38,987 bases of DNA from Hamiltosporidium magnivora (lineage: Eukaryota > Microsporidia > Dubosqiidae). This document shows, piece after piece, positions 9,770 to 19,092 of the stretch. Location: positions 1 through 38,987 of the forward strand of contig PITI01000012.1 of NCBI GenBank assembly GCA_004325065.1, written 5' to 3'. The first letter of the stretch is position 1, and each line of letters begins with the position of its first letter. Made by a program: the position numbers and the translations under genes. A model generated the notes under the pieces. That model saw nothing but the letters and a program-made list of their open reading frames with translations, was not told the origin of the DNA and made no database searches.

Positions 9770-10981
9770 ATGGATTCAAGTGATAGTTGGAATGAAGTGT
9801 TTTCAGATGATTTATTTGTACCATTAACTGATAATATAGATGCAAAGAAAAAAATATTTGATAAAAAAGTTCTTTTTGCCATATTAAGTAGTAAATTTCT
9901 TTTCTGTATAAAAAAAATAATAAAAACAATTAAAGAAACAACAAATAGCGCTATTCTTGATTTAATGTCTGAAGAATGTAATAATTACAACAAATTCCAA
10001 ATTCTAATCTCAAAATTAAAAGATTTCAAGTTTGAAAATGAAAACGATAAAAATATTTTTATATTTTGTCACACCGTTCATCAAAAAATTCCATGCAGAT
10101 TGTTTTTTGTTCTCGGAAAACCTATTAATACATTTCTAGAAACAAAACTTCTTAACAATCTAATTTACCATCCTAAAAAATATCCACATTTAGTTTTCAG
10201 TATTGATAGTAAATTTAATATCACAAATCAAACTCTTTCATATTCTTCTTCTTCTAAGAATTTTAGTTTTTTTGAAAAAATATTTTTAGTATTAGATCAG
10301 TTGCTTATAAATAACAATAATTCAGATTTTGATAAAGAAAATGATAAAAAGCTTAAAGAAATACCAAATTCCATTCAAAAATATAAAAAACATCCCATTT
10401 ATATTTTAGAATCTCTAATAAAAACATATCAAATTATTTATCCAAAAAGACCAATATTAGGATATTTCAAAGGCGAACCTATATATTATAAATCAAATAT
10501 AATCAATCTCCTAACTGAAAAACAATTATATAGAAAAGGTTTGAAACCAAAAGATAAAAAACCATACAAAATAATTTATAATAGCAAACAAGAAAAGATC
10601 TATTTATATGCACCATGGCAAACATGTAAAATTGAAATATTAGAATTTGATAGTAAAGACACCATGGATTTCTATCATGAAAATTTTATTCCTATAAATT
10701 GTACTCACATAAATGATGATAAAGCAGATGAAGTTGCTGAATTGTTACAAATTGAATATCGAAAATGTTTTAAAGGATTTTATAACGGATTTCCTAAAAT
10801 CGAAGGTATTTTTATTGAATCCAAACATAAGGAAGTTTTTGAAATTTGTTTGAAAGAATATAAATTTAATACAAGACTTGATGAAATAATTGAAAAAAGA
10901 ATGAAAGTTTTTAAAAATTGGAATATATTTTTGAAAAAAGTCGATAAATACAATAAAATAATCGATAGATTAGAAAAATAG
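9770..10981 (+). CDS. RAD4: Reduced Rad4/XPC DNA damage recognition protein
   Basis: Rad4/XPC binds helix-distorting lesions in the nucleus and starts global nucleotide excision repair, with Rad23 as partner. The C-terminal half of this 403-residue protein shows the three beta-hairpin domains in order. BHD1 starts near residue 208 with HPIYILESLIKTYQIIYPK, then GYFKGEPIYY. The diagnostic LYAPWQT is at 279-285 (LYGHWQT in relatives). BHD2/BHD3 at about 309-385 has PINCTHIN, the KCFKGFYNGFPKIEGIFIE block and NWNIFLKKV. About residues 90-160 could be what remains of the transglutaminase-like fold. Yeast Rad4 is about 750 residues, so nearly half the usual N-terminus is gone. The start is fixed by the CCC signal 8 bases upstream. 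It converges on SMC2, with 547 bases between the two stop codons. Family call firm; Rad23 binding not visible. Confidence 0.88.
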   Translation: MDSSDSWNEVFSDDLFVPLTDNIDAKKKIFDKKVLFAILSSKFLFCIKKIIKTIKETTNSAILDLMSEECNNYNKFQILISKLKDFKFENENDKNIFIFCHTVHQKIPCRLFFVLGKPINTFLETKLLNNLIYHPKKYPHLVFSIDSKFNITNQTLSYSSSSKNFSFFEKIFLVLDQLLINNNNSDFDKENDKKLKEIPNSIQKYKKHPIYILESLIKTYQIIYPKRPILGYFKGEPIYYKSNIINLLTEKQLYRKGLKPKDKKPYKIIYNSKQEKIYLYAPWQTCKIEILEFDSKDTMDFYHENFIPINCTHINDDKADEVAELLQIEYRKCFKGFYNGFPKIEGIFIESKHKEVFEICLKEYKFNTRLDEIIEKRMKVFKNWNIFLKKVDKYNKIIDRLEK

Positions 10982-11022
10982 AAATAATTTTGATTTATAA
11001 AGAATTTAATTACAATTATGTT

Positions 11023-11160
11023 TTTAGACAATCAATATATCAGAAAAAAGAAATACTGACTAATATAATAAATATAAAATTCATCTGGTCAGTATATTTA
11101 GACAATCAATATATCAGAAAAACAGACCAGCAAATAATATAATAATATAATAATATAATT
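11023..11160. repeat. 74-bp-spaced direct repeat with hairpin and 8-bp tandem
   Basis: The block tttagacaatcaatatatc, extending into cagaaaaa, occurs at 11023 and again at 11097, so the period is 74. Between the copies, atactgac (11053-11060) and gtcagtat (11088-11095) can pair. Immediately after the second copy, aataatat is repeated three times (11133-11156). All of this lies within 180 bases of the RAD4 stop, in the gap between the converging RAD4 and SMC2, where transcript 3' ends must form. Confidence 0.75.
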
Positions 11161-11299
11161 TTAGAAAAGAATCGTTAGTTTTATACAATAAATAATTCGG
11201 TTTCAAATTTATTAAAATAATCATAAATAAGTTAAAAATAGTGCTAAACTTTTTTAAATTTATTTAATAAAATTCTGGGTTAAAATATTTTTACCATTT

Positions 11300-11434
11300 T
11301 TATATATTTTCTTCCACCTTTTTTACCACAGTTGTTTCTTCTTCTAAATCCGACTCTTCAGTTATGTTTATGGTCGGTTCCTCTAACGTGGTTCCTCCCT
11401 GTGAAATAAGGGTGTGTCTAACATAATATTAAAT
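11300..11434 (-). other. Short acidic open frame between converging genes
   Basis: About 44 codons are open on the minus strand with no ATG. The last half is strongly acidic (TEESDLEEETTVVKKVEENI) before TAA at 11300-11302. The bases 11330-11420 are richer in G+C than the flanks. The acidic tail looks more like coding sequence than noise. However, there is no start codon and no recognisable domain. It could be the last exon or eroded end of a gene, or chance. Branch- or acceptor-like bases (ttatttcacag) just upstream are only suggestive. Confidence 0.2.
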
Positions 11435-11528
11435 AAATTAAAGAACTGACACAAAAAATGAAAATTTTATAAAATATTAAATTAATTAAAAACAAATACT
11501 TTAAAATAACAAAAAATCTCTTTAAAAC

Positions 11529-14500
11529 TTATAATGTCTTATAATGTTTCAAAATACCAATCTGGGAATATCCATCATCTACAAACACACGATAAATATT
11601 ATTAGCATTGCTGTACATACCATCTTTAAGACTTATAGCAATAAATTGTGAATTTTTAAATTCTTTTTTTATTATTTCCCCAATTGCTTGTGTATGACTC
11701 AAATCTAAAGCAGAATCAACCTCATCAAAAATATAGAAAGGTGCTGTTTTATATGTTAACATAGAAAATATAAGACTTAAAGCCATTAAAGACCGTTGAC
11801 CTCCGCTAAGTTCTACCAATGAATCTTTCCAATTTCCCATTTTAACTTTTAAGAGATATTCATCTTCATTTTTAATTATTCTAGCATCGGCATCTTTAAT
11901 AAAGAAATTTATAAAAGTTCCAATTTTATTATTTATATGATTAAAAGCTCTTTCTATCTCTTTTATACTTAATTCATGTAATTGGTTAATACTTTTGTTG
12001 ATTCTCATTTTATCATTTTCTAATTTTTTTATTTTTTCTTGGAGTTCTTTAATTATTTCATCATTTTTTTCTAATAAATCAAAATTTCTTGGATCCATTC
12101 GAAATTTTTTAATATTTTTAGACATTTCAATTTCCTTTCGTACAGAAAATAATTCTTTTTTTAATTCATCTTCTTTCTTCACATCAAATATTTTTAAATC
12201 CACATTAAAAATGTTAGATGAAAGTTTAAAATCATCAAGCACATCTGATATTTCTTGAAATTGAACTGGTAAATGACTTTTAGAATTTTCATTTTTTCCA
12301 GATTTAAATTCTTTTAATAATTCTCGCAGCTTTGAAATCTTAGATTTCGATTTCAATATATTCTGTACCAAATGCTTACGTTTAAGTTCCAACGATTCTT
12401 CTTCTCGTTCACCGATAGATTTTTTCGATATTTTTATTTCGCTTTGTCTTCTAAACCCTTCTAACTGTAAAATTTTCTTCAAAATATTTTTTTCGTCTTC
12501 TTTTTTACTTTTAATTTTATTTTTTAATTCAAATATTTCAGTTTCTAAAACATTTTTTCTCCTTAAAAATTCTTCTTTTTCTCGAATTTTTTTTACAATA
12601 TTCTGTCGTAAAGAAGATAATTCTGAACTATAATCCACCTTAGATTCTATCAATTTATTTAAAAATTTAATTGAATTTTCAATAATTTGAATATCATTTT
12701 TAGCCTTTTTTATTTCTCTTAAATTGCATATTTTGCTCTTCAATTCATTTAAATTATATTTTTCTTTTTCATAAATTCTTTTGTTTTCCTTTTTTTCTTT
12801 AAAATTTTGTTCCAATTCCAACAAATCTTTTCGTCTAAAAATAATATTTTTACAAATTATTTTTCCACCACATAATGTACCTTTAGGATCGTATAATGTT
12901 CCATCAAGAGTAACTCCAATCACTTTATAATCATAACATGCCTTTCTTGCATTTTCTTTATTTTCAAATAAAAAATATCCATTAAATACGAATTCCATTG
13001 CTTTACTTACTTCTTCATCAAAATTTATAAGTTCTGTAATAGGAATTCCACCCAATTGTCTGACATTTCTTAAAATATCTCCTGGAACAATTTTTGGTTT
13101 AATTTTATTCAATGGTATTATACTGATACTGCTATTATTAGAAGATAATAATTCGTTTCCTATTTTTTCATTCTTCACCACCAAAAATTTTGATCGACTA
13201 CCCATCGAAGAATATATAGCTTCTTCATATTTTTTATCAATTATTGAAAAATTCTCTTCCAAAATACCAAATACTCCTTCTATAATTGGATATGCAATTT
13301 TACTTTTAAATTCGTTTATTTTATTTTGTAAATTATTAATTTCTTCATCTGAAACATAATATTCTTCAATTTCCTTGATTTTATTCTGAATATCATCAAT
13401 AGAGAAATCATTTAATCCTTGATTATTTTTTAAAAATATTTCCAACCGATTCATTTCTATTTTCAATCTACTTATTTCTTCTACCCGATCAACTTTATTA
13501 CTACAAATACTTTTAATTCCTAAAAAATTATTTTCCTGGTTCTTCAATTCCTCCATCAAATATCTTTCCTTTTCTTTCATTTCATCAATATTATCTACAA
13601 AAGAATTTAGATATTGTAATTCCTGTTCCTTCTTTTCATATTCATCTGAATCATTAAATGCATTGAGTTTTTCAAGTTTTAATTTTTCTATTTCTAATTC
13701 TTTTTGTATTTTTAAAAAATTATCATCATTTTCTAAATTTCTTACTTCTTCTAATTTATTTTCAATTTCTTTTAATTCATTTTTATTAAATTTATAATTT
13801 TTTAAATTTTCTAAAATCTCCAATGCAACTTTGCTATACTCGTTCGATTCAATTTCTTTCTGTAATAAAATTTCTCTTTCAATATTTTGTTTCTTTTTCA
13901 TTTCCATATTTTTTTGTTCCAAATATGCCTGTCTTTCTTCTTTCAACTGAACAAAAAAAGGAGAAATTCTTCTAAATAGACTTTCACTTGCCTCTTTTAA
14001 CTTTTTTTCTTTCTTTTGAAGTATTACAAGTGATTTTTCCTTTTCAGATTCATAAAACCTGGTTCCTGCTGTTTCTTGAATTAAATTATACAAATCGTTA
14101 CTTTTCATGCTCAATATTTTTGTTATATGTCCTTGCATTACAACAAAATGTGGATAAGATGATCCTTTCATAATCCCAAGACCAGTACTAGAAAACAACT
14201 TAGAAATAGTAGAATTGGTACATGGATGCCCATTTAAAAAATACTTGCTTTTACCTTCTTCATCTACACATCTCATAATATTTAATACATCATAATTAAC
14301 ATAACCAACTGGACTTAAAGATTTTTCATAATTATTAAAAATCAAAGTAACTTTACACTCTTTTCGATGAATATTTATTACTTCTTTTATTGAAGAAACC
14401 CTCAATAATTTATTTGTATCAATTCCTAATACAAATATTATACCATCTATTATATTACTCTTACCTGCACCATTCATACCAGTAATAGCGTTAAAAGATT

Positions 14501-14573
14501 CATGTAGGTCAGGAATTATTGTTCTTTTTTCGTAACATTTAAATCCATCTAAAATTATTTCTTTCAAATACAT
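11529..14573 (-). CDS. SMC2: SMC2, condensin ATPase subunit
   Basis: This SMC ATPase pairs with SMC4 in condensin and compacts mitotic chromosomes. The N-terminus (MYLKEIILDGFKCYEKRT) and the Walker A GMNGAGKS at residues 32-39 are typical of SMC2 rather than SMC1, 3 or 4, as are PHFVVMQGHITKILSMK and the ETAGTRFYE segment. Long lysine/glutamate-rich coiled coils flank a hinge at about residues 430-570 that ends in GTLYDPKGTLCGG. The signature motif LSGGQRS is near 922 and Walker B FYIFDEVDSALDLS contains DEVD at 950-953. SLKDGMYSNAN near the end is also SMC2-like. At 1014 residues it is shorter than the usual 1150-1200, with the loss in the coiled-coil arms. The catalytic motifs are intact. 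The start is supported by CCCTT 4 bases upstream. It runs convergent to RAD4. Confidence 0.96.
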   Translation of the reverse strand: MYLKEIILDGFKCYEKRTIIPDLHESFNAITGMNGAGKSNIIDGIIFVLGIDTNKLLRVSSIKEVINIHRKECKVTLIFNNYEKSLSPVGYVNYDVLNIMRCVDEEGKSKYFLNGHPCTNSTISKLFSSTGLGIMKGSSYPHFVVMQGHITKILSMKSNDLYNLIQETAGTRFYESEKEKSLVILQKKEKKLKEASESLFRRISPFFVQLKEERQAYLEQKNMEMKKKQNIEREILLQKEIESNEYSKVALEILENLKNYKFNKNELKEIENKLEEVRNLENDDNFLKIQKELEIEKLKLEKLNAFNDSDEYEKKEQELQYLNSFVDNIDEMKEKERYLMEELKNQENNFLGIKSICSNKVDRVEEISRLKIEMNRLEIFLKNNQGLNDFSIDDIQNKIKEIEEYYVSDEEINNLQNKINEFKSKIAYPIIEGVFGILEENFSIIDKKYEEAIYSSMGSRSKFLVVKNEKIGNELLSSNNSSISIIPLNKIKPKIVPGDILRNVRQLGGIPITELINFDEEVSKAMEFVFNGYFLFENKENARKACYDYKVIGVTLDGTLYDPKGTLCGGKIICKNIIFRRKDLLELEQNFKEKKENKRIYEKEKYNLNELKSKICNLREIKKAKNDIQIIENSIKFLNKLIESKVDYSSELSSLRQNIVKKIREKEEFLRRKNVLETEIFELKNKIKSKKEDEKNILKKILQLEGFRRQSEIKISKKSIGEREEESLELKRKHLVQNILKSKSKISKLRELLKEFKSGKNENSKSHLPVQFQEISDVLDDFKLSSNIFNVDLKIFDVKKEDELKKELFSVRKEIEMSKNIKKFRMDPRNFDLLEKNDEIIKELQEKIKKLENDKMRINKSINQLHELSIKEIERAFNHINNKIGTFINFFIKDADARIIKNEDEYLLKVKMGNWKDSLVELSGGQRSLMALSLIFSMLTYKTAPFYIFDEVDSALDLSHTQAIGEIIKKEFKNSQFIAISLKDGMYSNANNIYRVFVDDGYSQIGILKHYKTL

Positions 14574-14577
14574 TGAA

Positions 14578-14580
14578 GGG
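14578..14580 (-). promoter_or_regulatory. Start-proximal CCC signal of SMC2
   Basis: Read on the minus strand, aaaacccttcaATG puts CCC 4 bases before the ATG at 14573. It is the same type of signal as before RAD4, the 534-residue gene and the 191-residue gene. Confidence 0.6.
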
Positions 14581-14687
14581 TTTTCTATAAATGGTTTTAG
14601 AAATAATTGTAAATATTGTATTAAATATTTAGATGGGCAGAAGGAAATAAATGGTTAATAAAATTAATAAATAAATCTTAAGTAAAT

Positions 14688-14804
14688 ACAAATTTAAAAT
14701 ACGGATTTCAACTACAAATTTAAAATAAAAATTTCAACTACGGATTTAAACTACAAATACAAAATACCGTTTTAAACTAAAAATTTAAAATACAAATTTA
14801 AACT
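14688..14804. repeat. 13-bp minisatellite, nine exact-length copies, upstream of SMC2
   Basis: Nine consecutive units of exactly 13 bases fill 14688-14804, with a partial tenth. Examples are tacaaatttaaaa, tacggatttcaac, tacaaatttaaaa, taaaaatttcaac and tacggatttaaac. Units ending in aaaa and in aac alternate over part of the array, which suggests that 26-bp dimers were duplicated. Sequence varies but length does not. The array ends about 115 bases before the SMC2 start codon and so probably lies in or next to its promoter. Confidence 0.85.
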
Positions 14805-15239
14805 ACAAAAAGATATTACAAAGTATTTTTTAAAACTTGTATAAATTATAATTAATATTGCAACAAGGACCTGCTTAAATCTATTCATAATATTTGAGAT
14901 ACGAAAAAAATGATGATGACACTGCAAATATGTAATGATGCCCTTGATATTAAGTATGTCTTATGTTTAAAAAAAATCTTAAAGATTTAAAAATATATTT
15001 TCGGGAAGAAATTGGTGCTTTTGTAATTAAACGATCCTATAGTATATTTATTTAGAATAAAATCGTATTAGAAACCAAAAATATAATTATTCGTCTTTAG
15101 ATTTACCTGTTTGTGTTTTTATAAAAATAATAGCAAAGAATGTCAGCAGTTTAATTTCATAGGTTACTTTGAAAATAAAAGAAATAAAATTAATAAAAAT
15201 AAAATATTTCCATTTTATTGTAGGAATATCAAAACTTTT

Positions 15240-15945
15240 TAAAACAGTGGCACGTTTTATTTGTTTTTATGATACCAAGGCATTTATGGGTTTATCATAA
15301 ATAATTGTTCCCTTGACACTCCATCGGTACTCCTTACGATACCAACATCTCAAGATTTTTGCCTAAATAGTGTGTAAAATCTAATTAATGAGCGAGGAAG
15401 TTGCCAAAAAAAAGTTCAGGTTAGTTACATGGAGTTTGAGTGAAAGCCGAAGCCCTCAGGCTCCCCAAAATTTTGCAGCTTTTTTATTTACCCTACGCTA
15501 TTCCGATCCAAATAAAATTTTGACCAAGATATATCACGGCGACTTACCTAGGTCATCTTATACAGTGCAATGTCACACCAAAAGGTATAACCTGCTACTT
15601 AGCTCTACAGGATTTGAATGGACTTGTTTTTTATATCTCACATGCGCAAAGTCTTCAACCCGAGTGAGAACAAGGCTAGGTTTCTATGCTTTTACATGCC
15701 AATTACCTACATTTTCAGACGTGGTCTGCAATCTAGTTACATAAAAAACCACAAATAAATTTGTAGAAAATGTTTCGCCATTTCGTAGATCTGTACTCCT
15801 CATACAAATCTCATGGAACAACCGAAGACGTAGTATGCTTTTATACCCACTAAAAATCCAAACAATAATTCCATATATCAATCTCGCATACTTATTGCCA
15901 ACGAAACGATTTTTTATGTGGTTATTCTCTCTCCACCATAAATTT
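15240..15945 (-). mobile_element. Dispersed repeat copy A (about 700 bp)
   Basis: This segment aligns by eye along its whole length with 23535-24240 (copy B) and more weakly with 28965-29640 (copy C). Shared blocks include CTCCATCGGTA, GTGTGTAAAA, GTGCAATGTCA, GGTATAACCTGCTACTTAGC, TTTTACATG, CATGGAACAAC and TTTTTATGTGGTTAT. It is drawn as minus strand because its right end, reverse-complemented, matches the head of the tailed copies D and E. Short reading frames on both strands (15388-15744 plus, 15684-16037 minus) are not conserved between copies as proteins. No terminal inverted repeat is evident. Possibly a non-autonomous retroelement; class uncertain. Confidence 0.7.
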
Positions 15946-17208
15946 AAAATAAAGATGTAATAAAAATAAATTCCTCTAGTATATAGAAGACCAAAAAAAT
16001 CAGTTTCCACATGTATTTTGAAGTATTTTAAACGCACAAAGCAAAGAGTAATATTAAAGAAGGAGTTTAAAACATATAAAATTGTAATGGATTAACTTTA
16101 TGAAATAAATAAGTAGATTTGTATGACTTCTCATTTACAATTTAAATTCAATATTTTATCATTGGGTTTTTTTTACCATAGCTTAAAAAAATGTAGATCT
16201 TTAATTTTTTTGTTATTTATTTCGTTACTTTAAACATTTACAGTCAAATAAACGTCTGAAAACATTTAATTACTCATTTCAGCCTTTTTAATGTAGTATA
16301 TGAAACAACTTCCAATATTTTCTTTTTTTAATTATAATCTGTCTGGTAAATCCATTAAAATCAGATATTTCATGATTTATAAAATATGAGAAAATAAAAA
16401 TCGAAGTCGTTGTTCATCTGACCAAAATGAGAAATTAATATAACCAAATTGGGTCCCAAAAAAATTAAATTACAATAAATCAAATTTTCAACAATTGATT
16501 AGGAACAATAAAATTGATATAAAGGCGATAATTTTGTAAAAGAATAACTTAATTGAATAAGTTATTTTAAATGTGCAAAAAATAAGAAAATAATATTTAC
16601 TTATAAGATATCGCTAGGATTTTTAGTGATCGATAACTCATAAGAACTAAATTTAGAACTAGGAAAAGAATTTTGAAAAATGAATTTGGATTGCTGAAGA
16701 ATTTTAAATTTTAAAATGAGATAATTTCAATTATCAAAGAGAATATAAACTTGGAATAATACTTGGTCAATTTCTATATATAAGACGGATATTCTAATAA
16801 TTTGAATGTAAATTTCACATATTAGTGGGGAAATTAGATTAATGAAGTCCAGAATAATATAATACACTTTATTGTAAATTGTATTAAAGTTGAACTTTAT
16901 ATAAAAAATTAAAAAAAAAATCGAAGTTTTTTGATTTTAATTTTTCTATTTTGGGTATAAATTTTTTTCTAATTAATAACATAATTTTTTTACAAAATAT
17001 TAAGATTTTAAAATATAATCTCTTTAGATAGATTAATTCTAATGAGACCAAATTATTAAATTTGGAATAATTTCAAATACGTTTTTTTTATCTTCAAATA
17101 AAAAATATATTTTGATCAAACCAAACAATAAAAATGCCAATTGCAAAATAAGAAATTATAATATACCTTTTTTGGTTTTTCGAGAAATAAAAAATAAGAA
17201 GAAAATTA
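15946..17208. other. Gene-free A+T-rich stretch
   Basis: Only low-complexity sequence is visible between repeat copy A and the start signal of the 534-residue gene. A 64-codon frame at 17112-17306 overlaps that gene's start in another frame and is not credible. Confidence 0.55.
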
Positions 17209-17212
17209 CCCC
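17209..17212 (+). promoter_or_regulatory. Start-proximal CCCC signal of the secreted 534-residue gene
   Basis: The bases aaattaccccattATG place CCCC 3 bases before the ATG at 17216. This C run decides the start: translation from here gives an N-terminal signal peptide that any later ATG would lose. Confidence 0.6.
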
Positions 17213-17215
17213 ATT

Positions 17216-18820
17216 ATGTGTCTTGCTTCGTACAAAAAAATTATTTTTTTTGTTTTATGGTCGTTTATATTTTGTTCTCAGGACACGCAAACCAATAGAA
17301 ATTTGACAAATACATCAATAGAAAGTACAGCTAAGCGAATATATTTTACACGGGTAGTTTTGAGAACTGACCTCCAAGCTAAAGATAGAGGTTGTGGCAA
17401 CATAAGTGTATCCTGGCAACCTCTAGGCATTCAAATCACAGACGAAATTAACCCCAACGAAGCTCAACGATCATCTTATAATTCTTCACATGGTTCAAAT
17501 GCTGGGGTTAGAGCACATGTATTTGATTCTAATGTCAATGCCTTTCCTAAATCAGGGGAGTTAATGAGAACATCAACTGGAGTTCCAAGGCATTGCAATC
17601 ATTCTACGGATAAACAGTCATACATAAAGTCCTTAAAAAAGCCGTTAGTTTCAAAAAATTTCCCTCCTAAAGAATTTAGGAAGCAAAGTAGTCTTCATCA
17701 AACCCTCCAGGGTGTTTTTAAGTCAGTTCTTTCTTTTAAAGATGATTCTCAATCCGATTTACCACAAATCCATATGTTTTTAAATAATCAGTATTTTCTT
17801 CACGTATTTTTTGAACAAAATACAGAAAAAAATTATACAGAATTTATTAAAAATATTTGTTTTATTGAACGACAATTAATTGAAACTCAACCCAATTTCA
17901 GTGCCTCATTTCGGATGATATTTGAAGAAGAAATCGATAAAATAAGTATATTTACAAAAAATGATGAAATTATAGCCAGAAGTACATTTCTTATTTCTTT
18001 AAAAAGGTTTTTTAAGGAAAGACTTGAGTCGATAGATGTTTCAAAAAGATGCTTTATTTCCGTATTTTTAGCAATGAAAAGCATCGAAAGTATTCTGTTA
18101 TTAACAAGAGAAAGACTATATACTGATAACCTGAGATTAATTAAAAAATCGAATCATTCGATATATAAAACCTTAAACGATGTTTTGGACAAAAATTCAA
18201 ATACAATCATAGAAATAATCTTTGTAGTTTGTAGTTTTGGATTGAATCTAAACGATGATTACCTTAAGATATTAAATATCATGTCTATCGGGATTAAAAG
18301 ACGCAATGTTAATTCAATTGTCAGTAAATTAAAATCATCTACTAACCTTGATATAGATTTCATAACGGATCTTGGATTTTTGTTTGAATCGAATGAAATT
18401 AAAAAAATAGTCAGAGCTTACAATTCTACGGCCTCATTCGATAGGAATTGCCTCAATACCGAAACCTTTTCACAAAATTTCTCTAGTGAATTAGAAAAAA
18501 TACTCAATGAAAAAAATTTTATTATACAAATTATAGAATACTATTCAGGCATATTTTCTGATACCAAGCTACAATTTTTTAATACTACAGTGAGGCCAAA
18601 GTATGTTGATAAACAATACAATTCACTGATAACAAGATCAAAAGAACTTTTTAGAAGAAATGATCAAGATACTGATAGTATTCAAGATTTGCAAAAACTG
18701 CGCCTTCATGCTTTTTCTCTGTTCCACTTTGTTTTAAATTACTGTTATAATAATGATATAAATTCTAAAAATTTTCTTCGACTATTAGAAACAGAGTTTA
18801 AAAAGCTAATGAGCAAATAA
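17216..18820 (+). CDS. Putative secreted protein, 534 residues, unrecognised
   Basis: No family is recognised. Residues 1-21 look like a classical secretion signal: a lysine pair, then IIFFVLWSFIFC, with likely cleavage around CSQD. Residues of about 22-140 are polar, rich in serine, asparagine and threonine, with several potential N-glycosylation sites and probably little structure. Residues of about 150-534 are helical, with regularly spaced hydrophobics and few cysteines. The DNA of the polar part (about 17340-17620) is visibly richer in G+C than the helical part and the flanks, which may mean a different origin or different constraint. It stands alone between long gene-free stretches. The protein may be exported to the spore wall, parasite surface or host, but this is inferred from the signal peptide only. 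No catalytic motif was seen. Confidence 0.75.
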   Translation: MCLASYKKIIFFVLWSFIFCSQDTQTNRNLTNTSIESTAKRIYFTRVVLRTDLQAKDRGCGNISVSWQPLGIQITDEINPNEAQRSSYNSSHGSNAGVRAHVFDSNVNAFPKSGELMRTSTGVPRHCNHSTDKQSYIKSLKKPLVSKNFPPKEFRKQSSLHQTLQGVFKSVLSFKDDSQSDLPQIHMFLNNQYFLHVFFEQNTEKNYTEFIKNICFIERQLIETQPNFSASFRMIFEEEIDKISIFTKNDEIIARSTFLISLKRFFKERLESIDVSKRCFISVFLAMKSIESILLLTRERLYTDNLRLIKKSNHSIYKTLNDVLDKNSNTIIEIIFVVCSFGLNLNDDYLKILNIMSIGIKRRNVNSIVSKLKSSTNLDIDFITDLGFLFESNEIKKIVRAYNSTASFDRNCLNTETFSQNFSSELEKILNEKNFIIQIIEYYSGIFSDTKLQFFNTTVRPKYVDKQYNSLITRSKELFRRNDQDTDSIQDLQKLRLHAFSLFHFVLNYCYNNDINSKNFLRLLETEFKKLMSK

Positions 18821-19063
18821 ACATTTCTTTCTATATTTTTTATTTATCTTATAAAATTAACGATTTCAAATTCCTATTATAACGCTAGAATCAATTAAGA
18901 TTTTATTTTTCAATTTTTTTTTTTTTACTGTCTAATAAATTACTGAATAAAGTTACGATTCAACTGAAAATTACTTTTTTTACTATATAAGGCTTTAAAA
19001 AATGGTTTAAATTTTTAAGAACATCTTATTATGGCATATTATAAGATTGATAGAACGGAAAAC

Positions 19064-19092
19064 GCATTTGTTCAGATTATTTGAACAAATGC
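19064..19092. repeat. Perfect 11-bp hairpin downstream of the secreted gene
   Basis: gcatttgttca (19064-19074) and tgaacaaatgc (19082-19092) are exact reverse complements around a 7-base loop. It lies 244 bases after the stop of the 534-residue gene. It may be a small foldback relic. A role in RNA 3' end formation is possible but has no direct support. Confidence 0.6.

Noticed and set aside
15388..16037. Overlapping frames of 118 and 117 codons on opposite strands
   Set aside because: They are inside dispersed repeat copy A. Copies B and C do not keep them open, so they are not protein-coding genes.
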